The notes beneath the pieces were generated by a model. The model saw only the letters and a list, made by a program, of their open reading frames with translations. It was not told the DNA's origin and searched no databases. From contig NZ_MVAG01000128.1 in assembly GCF_002177115.1 (NCBI RefSeq), positions 310,001 to 374,000 of the forward strand: 64,000 nucleotides of DNA, given 5' to 3'. Positions 60,845-64,000 of the stretch are shown one piece after another. Position numbers and translations under genes: made by a program. Positions within the stretch are counted from its first letter, which is position 1; each line of letters starts with the position of its first letter. This DNA is from Chryseobacterium mucoviscidosis. GTDB lineage: Bacteria; Bacteroidota; Bacteroidia; Flavobacteriales; Weeksellaceae.

Positions 60845-61246
60845 TCATAAACTGCTGATCTCGGATTGGGAAGAAGAAGGAAAGGAATAAGGTGAAATAT
60901 GATGCTTCAGCTCGAAACTGAATTCCGGAAACTGATGTAAAGTAAAATTATATTCAATATGTTTTTCGGTAAGGAGTTCTTTAATGGCAGCAATAAGATT
61001 CTGGATCATCCAGATGTGGAAGGAATATTTCTGATCCGAAAAAAAATCTATCTTTTTCAGGACATTCAGAAAAGTTCGCTGTACGATTTCTTCTGCCAGT
61101 TCTTTGGAGGAAACCGATTTCAGAGCAAGACCATACAATATACAGCCATAGCTTTTGTAGAGTTTCTCAAATCCCTGCTGCCGGTTTTTCCTTATCAAAA
61201 TACACAAGGCGACATCTGAGCTGTTTTTGGTATTCAATTTTGTCAT
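60845..61246 (-). CDS. Sigma-70 region 2-only protein
   Basis: A 133-residue protein whose first 90 residues look like ECF sigma region 2 (FEKLYKSYGCILYGLALKSV; KELAEEIVQRTFLNVLKKID; SFHIWMIQNLIAAIKELL). Region 4, needed to bind the -35 element, is absent; the last about 40 residues (FTLHQFPEFSFELKHHISPY and a Ser-rich end) are unlike it. This could be a degraded sigma factor, an anti-activator that competes for core polymerase, or a two-part sigma. The reading frame is intact. No anti-sigma gene is next to it. Confidence 0.7.
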   Translation of the reverse strand: MTKLNTKNSSDVALCILIRKNRQQGFEKLYKSYGCILYGLALKSVSSKELAEEIVQRTFLNVLKKIDFFSDQKYSFHIWMIQNLIAAIKELLTEKHIEYNFTLHQFPEFSFELKHHISPYSFPSSSQSEISSL

Positions 61247-61560
61247 TTGGTGGTTGCGCTATTGTATTGAATAATACTCATTTTCACGTCATCCAACGTC
61301 ATTAGAAACTTAAAATGATAGAACAGAACATCAACTCAACTGGCAAATCTCTACACTCTATAAATAAAATTTTATGATTTCTATCTGAACGATCAGATAC
61401 AATCTATTATACAAATGCTATGCTAAAAATTCTAATTTTGAAAAATTATGAAATTAAAACTTGAAATTCTTTAAAAACGATGCGTACAACATAATGTAAA
61501 TATGATGAATTATTGACTAAAATATAAGACTTTGGCTTTGGTTTCGATATTTTAGTATAT
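61247..61560. other. Gene-free AT-rich stretch
   Basis: 314 bases with no credible reading frame, promoter or repeat match that I can support, apart from a short direct repeat ACGTCA around 61288-61303. Confidence 0.5.
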
Positions 61561-61588
61561 AAAAAAAGATTGCCTGAAAGACAATCTT
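61561..61588 (-). terminator. Terminator at the end of the ATPase-spanin-lysozyme operon
   Basis: AAGATTG / CAATCTT stem (61566-61572 with 61582-61588); the minus strand then reads a T-run. It marks the 3' end of the transcription unit entering from the right. Confidence 0.7.
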
Positions 61589-61623
61589 CTAATAATGAAC
61601 ATATGTTCAATCCTAACCTTTAT

Positions 61624-62064
61624 TTACTTCCCAAAAAACAAATCCGCCTCAGCTTTTCTTCTTCTCACTAGACCTGCAAGAACTTTTCCGCCCGCTGTTG
61701 TATATTTTGTGACAAACCAGTTTCTGATGGATTCAGGATCTGCTTTTTTATTGATTAACGAAAATAATGTATCGGAACCTCCTGTGTTGTAGGTGTGCGA
61801 AACAAGCGCGTCGAACTGATTTTGTGTAAGGGGAATTTTAATTTTTCCGTACACAATTTTTTCATACGTCGGTAAAACTGATGCAAACAGTTCAGTTCCT
61901 TTTTCTTTTGTAATCGGCGGATCTTTCATGGTCACTTTTTTATCTCCGGGATAATAGGTATTTCCGTACCCGATTGTAGGAATTCCGGCAGAATCCAGAT
62001 AAGGTTTTGCACTGAAACCTTCGAATGATAAAATGAGCTGTATTCCTTTTGGTGATGTTTTCAT
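61624..62064 (-). CDS. GH24 lysozyme (endolysin-like)
   Basis: A 146-residue T4-type lysozyme without signal peptide. The catalytic triad pattern is visible: Glu15 (LILSFEGFSAKPYLDS), Asp24 and Thr30 (GIPTIGYGNTYYPGDKK). Further family marks are QNQFDALVSHTYNTG and GLVRRRKAEADLFFGK. It cleaves the glycan backbone of peptidoglycan. Its ATG overlaps the stop of the spanin-like gene by four bases. In phages this gene pair releases progeny; here it lies behind an injection-system ATPase, so a role in particle release or in crossing the cell wall is likely (inference). Confidence 0.92.
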   Translation of the reverse strand: MKTSPKGIQLILSFEGFSAKPYLDSAGIPTIGYGNTYYPGDKKVTMKDPPITKEKGTELFASVLPTYEKIVYGKIKIPLTQNQFDALVSHTYNTGGSDTLFSLINKKADPESIRNWFVTKYTTAGGKVLAGLVRRRKAEADLFFGK

Positions 62065-62630
62065 TTTTTAAAATATTTGTAGGTGAAAAATGCCAGTATT
62101 AAAATTCCTGCAATAATGGTAATTACGATCCATGCTCCCGCCTGAAATCCGGTCACCTTTATTTTTTTTGTTTGTGCAGAAATTGTAAGATCAGACTCTT
62201 TTTGAGTTTCTCTGGAAATAACTTTTCGATCATTATTCCGCATAAGATTTACTGACTGTTCTTTTTTTGTCTCAGAAATTTTGTTGTCCGATTTTGCATA
62301 ATGGGTATTGATGATATATTCTGCATTCCCGACAATTGAAATACTTTGAAGAGTATCTTTCCCTACAATATTATGATAAACAAAAGGACTGGTTTGATCG
62401 GATCTGCCCTTGATTAATATTTCTCCGGACTGTTCGTCCTTTCGTTTTTTTGAAAGCGTTTCTGAAGAACTGTTCTCTACTGACCGCTGACTTTTTGTAC
62501 TCAGGGAATCTATTTTTACCAGTTCTGATTCCTGCTTTTTTTCTTCATAATTAGTGATCAATTTATTTTTAGTTCTACAGCCAGACACGATGCTCATTAA
62601 GGCAATCAGCAGTAAATGTTTTGCATTCAT
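62061..62630 (-). CDS. Spanin-like lipoprotein with C-terminal membrane anchor
   Basis: A 189-residue protein. The N-terminus is a lipoprotein signal with cysteine in SIVSGC; the middle is hydrophilic and Ser/Lys/Glu-rich; the C-terminus is one membrane span (AGAWIVITIIAGILILAFFT) with a basic end. Tethering at both the outer and inner membrane is the layout of a unimolecular spanin, which fuses the two membranes in phage lysis. No sequence family was recognised; the call rests on topology and the overlap with a lysozyme gene. Starts 27 bases after the ATPase stop. Confidence 0.65.
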   Translation of the reverse strand: MNAKHLLLIALMSIVSGCRTKNKLITNYEEKKQESELVKIDSLSTKSQRSVENSSSETLSKKRKDEQSGEILIKGRSDQTSPFVYHNIVGKDTLQSISIVGNAEYIINTHYAKSDNKISETKKEQSVNLMRNNDRKVISRETQKESDLTISAQTKKIKVTGFQAGAWIVITIIAGILILAFFTYKYFKK

Positions 62631-62657
62631 GATGTTGGTATTTAAAGTTCAATTTTG

Positions 62658-63974
62658 TTAAGAGAATATTTTATCCTCTTTTAAATATTCTTTCCTGATA
62701 CTTTCAAGCAGCATCTCTGAATTTGCTCTGTAACCGGATTCTTCCGACGAAATTACTTTCAGACAAACATCCTGAATGATGTTCATGATATTAGAACCCG
62801 TAAGTTCATATCTTCTGGAAACCTGCTCCAGATTAATATCTCCAAGATCTAATTGCTGCGGTAGATTATGCTGCCATATGCGCAGACGTTCTTCATATCC
62901 AGGATTATTGAATTTTATACAGCTATGGAAACGTCTCGTAAAGGCTTTATCCATATTATTTTTAAAATTGGAAGCCAGAATAATAAGTCCTGAAAAGGTT
63001 TCTATTCGCTGTAACAGATAAGAGACCTCCTGATTGGCATATTTATCATGCGCATCGCGAACGTTGGTTCTTTTCCCGAAAATAGCATCTGCCTCATCAA
63101 AAAACAGGATCCAGTTTTTGTTTTCCGCTTTATCAAATAATTTGGCGAGCTGTTTTTCTGTTTCACCAATATATTTGGAAACGAGCATGGAAACATCCAC
63201 TCTGAAAACAGGTCTTTTCGTATATTTCCCTAAAAGACTTGCAGCAAGGGTTTTTCCTGTTCCCGGATCTCCGTAAAACAGTACTCTGAAACCCGGTTTA
63301 AGTTTTTTCTGCATTCCCCAGTCTTCCATAAGAATTCTGCTGCTGTTGTACCACGCTTCAATCCCCTGAAGCTCATCCAAAGTATCCTGAGGAAGGATTA
63401 GATCTTCCCATGTTCTGCTTGTATGAAGCTGCTCTGCCGGGAAATCATTACTCATTTTAGGAAGCAGTTCTGTTCCGAACATTAAAGCCTCAAAAGCATC
63501 CTGATGAATGTTTAGCTGGCTGTTTATGGACGTGCTTTCCTGTCCTGAAAAAACAATAAGTTCCTCTCTTACAAGTGTTGAATTCTGGCTAAAATTATCT
63601 AATGCCTTCAGTCTCTGCTGAATATTTTCTCCGCCTAAAATATACTGTACTGACTGAATCGTGGGATTAAAAAGTCTGCCATTTTCATTAACCGAACAAA
63701 AATCGAATAATGAACCGGCAGGAAATTCCAGATAAATCTTTTTCAGCAAGGAAGGTTCCAGTCTTGGCAGCAAAGCCATTAAAAGGATAATAATTTCCTC
63801 ATGTGTAAGCTTTTTTTCCAGAATATAATTTCCCAAATGAAAGTTTTTGTAATCGTATGGATTAAATTCGGGAGCAGTAGTGAAATCATCTTCCGGATGA
63901 TTAAGACGCCAAGTAATAACGCTTTCTAAATGGATGAATAAATGTTGTAGTTGTGTTGGTTGCATTTTTGTCAT
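62658..63974 (-). CDS. AAA+ ATPase of extracellular contractile injection system type
   Basis: A 438-residue protein. The N-terminal about 200 residues are helical (MALLPRLEPSLLKKIYLEFP). The AAA+ domain has Walker A YGDPGTGKT (about 232), the YIGETEKQLAKLFDKAENKN helix, Walker B ILFFDEADAIFG (about 286), then RDAHDKYANQEVSYLLQRIE, sensor ILASNFKNNMDKAF and arginine finger RRFH. This combination is what I know from Afp15/PVC15-like ATPases encoded with contractile injection systems, where they act in assembly. The ATG at 63974 is used; a TTG at 63986 and an ATG at 63965 are alternatives. The preceding genes of the operon would be right of the window. Confidence 0.85.
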   Translation of the reverse strand: MTKMQPTQLQHLFIHLESVITWRLNHPEDDFTTAPEFNPYDYKNFHLGNYILEKKLTHEEIIILLMALLPRLEPSLLKKIYLEFPAGSLFDFCSVNENGRLFNPTIQSVQYILGGENIQQRLKALDNFSQNSTLVREELIVFSGQESTSINSQLNIHQDAFEALMFGTELLPKMSNDFPAEQLHTSRTWEDLILPQDTLDELQGIEAWYNSSRILMEDWGMQKKLKPGFRVLFYGDPGTGKTLAASLLGKYTKRPVFRVDVSMLVSKYIGETEKQLAKLFDKAENKNWILFFDEADAIFGKRTNVRDAHDKYANQEVSYLLQRIETFSGLIILASNFKNNMDKAFTRRFHSCIKFNNPGYEERLRIWQHNLPQQLDLGDINLEQVSRRYELTGSNIMNIIQDVCLKVISSEESGYRANSEMLLESIRKEYLKEDKIFS

Positions 63975-64000
63975 TTTAAACCTCAAAATTCACCTTTTTC

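Noticed and set aside
61624..63974. Prophage remnant as an explanation for lysozyme and spanin
   Set aside because: No integrase, capsid, terminase or attachment site is seen, and the linked AAA+ ATPase fits an injection system better. The flank beyond 64000 could change this.

Overview
The window looks like chromosome from a flavobacterium of the Bacteroidota, most likely Chryseobacterium or a close relative (Weeksellaceae). The genus is inferred from protein style, not tested. Support includes low G+C, Bacteroidota promoters (TTG, about 20 nt, TAnnTTTG), little use of Shine-Dalgarno sites, SusC/SusD pairs, T9SS C-terminal sorting domains, a CarR-type lycopene cyclase and a CrtZ hydroxylase. 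No rRNA, tRNA, CRISPR array or complete insertion sequence was recognised.

Layout. 1-330 is the tail of a SusD gene. 386-3864 holds the two subunits of a succinyl-CoA:3-oxoacid CoA-transferase, split by an opposing ABC exporter. 3994-13153 carries a DoxX-like membrane protein, two large T9SS-exported enzymes (a metallophosphoesterase and an M36 metalloprotease), ribosomal protein L19 behind a structured leader, a hydrolase and a DMT transporter. 13377-21353 holds ribosomal protein S1, a type III restriction-modification pair and a DbpA-like RNA helicase. 21441-26873 holds a gluconolactonase-like lipoprotein, CcoG, AraC and MerR regulators and a di-heme peroxidase. 27418-31625 is a SusC/SusD pair and 31938-32633 a VIT1/CCC1 transporter.

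32704-35763 is a thioredoxin / ApbE / DUF4266 / DUF3570 operon, probably for envelope flavin or redox chemistry. 36720-42291 is a CzcCBA-type divalent metal efflux operon, flanked on both sides by paralogous small exported proteins that share a promoter region. 43429-45651 is a thioredoxin/rhodanese/TlpA thiol operon. 45827-50475 is a carotenoid operon (crtYcd, crtZ, SRPBCC, crtB, crtI, marR) with a palindromic operator over its promoter; zeaxanthin is the likely product.

51211-59189 is a poorly understood surface-protein locus: a small exported protein, a 1291-residue beta-helix adhesin, a second small exported protein, two small helix-turn-helix proteins and a membrane TPR-HTH regulator. 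59292-61246 holds a protein of unknown function, a DUF4142 lipoprotein and a sigma-like protein with region 2 only. From 61624 to the right edge the minus strand carries a GH24 lysozyme, a spanin-like lipoprotein and an AAA+ ATPase of the kind found in extracellular contractile injection systems. This is probably the downstream end of such a locus, whose structural genes would lie beyond base 64000.

The long gaps are not empty. They hold at least three families of interspersed repeats: hairpin elements (four copies), a family ending near CTTTTGCGGTTAA (five full or partial copies), and one array of three small hairpins. One hairpin element has landed in the 5' end of the DUF4266 gene. All functional assignments rest on reading motifs and context; no database search was run.
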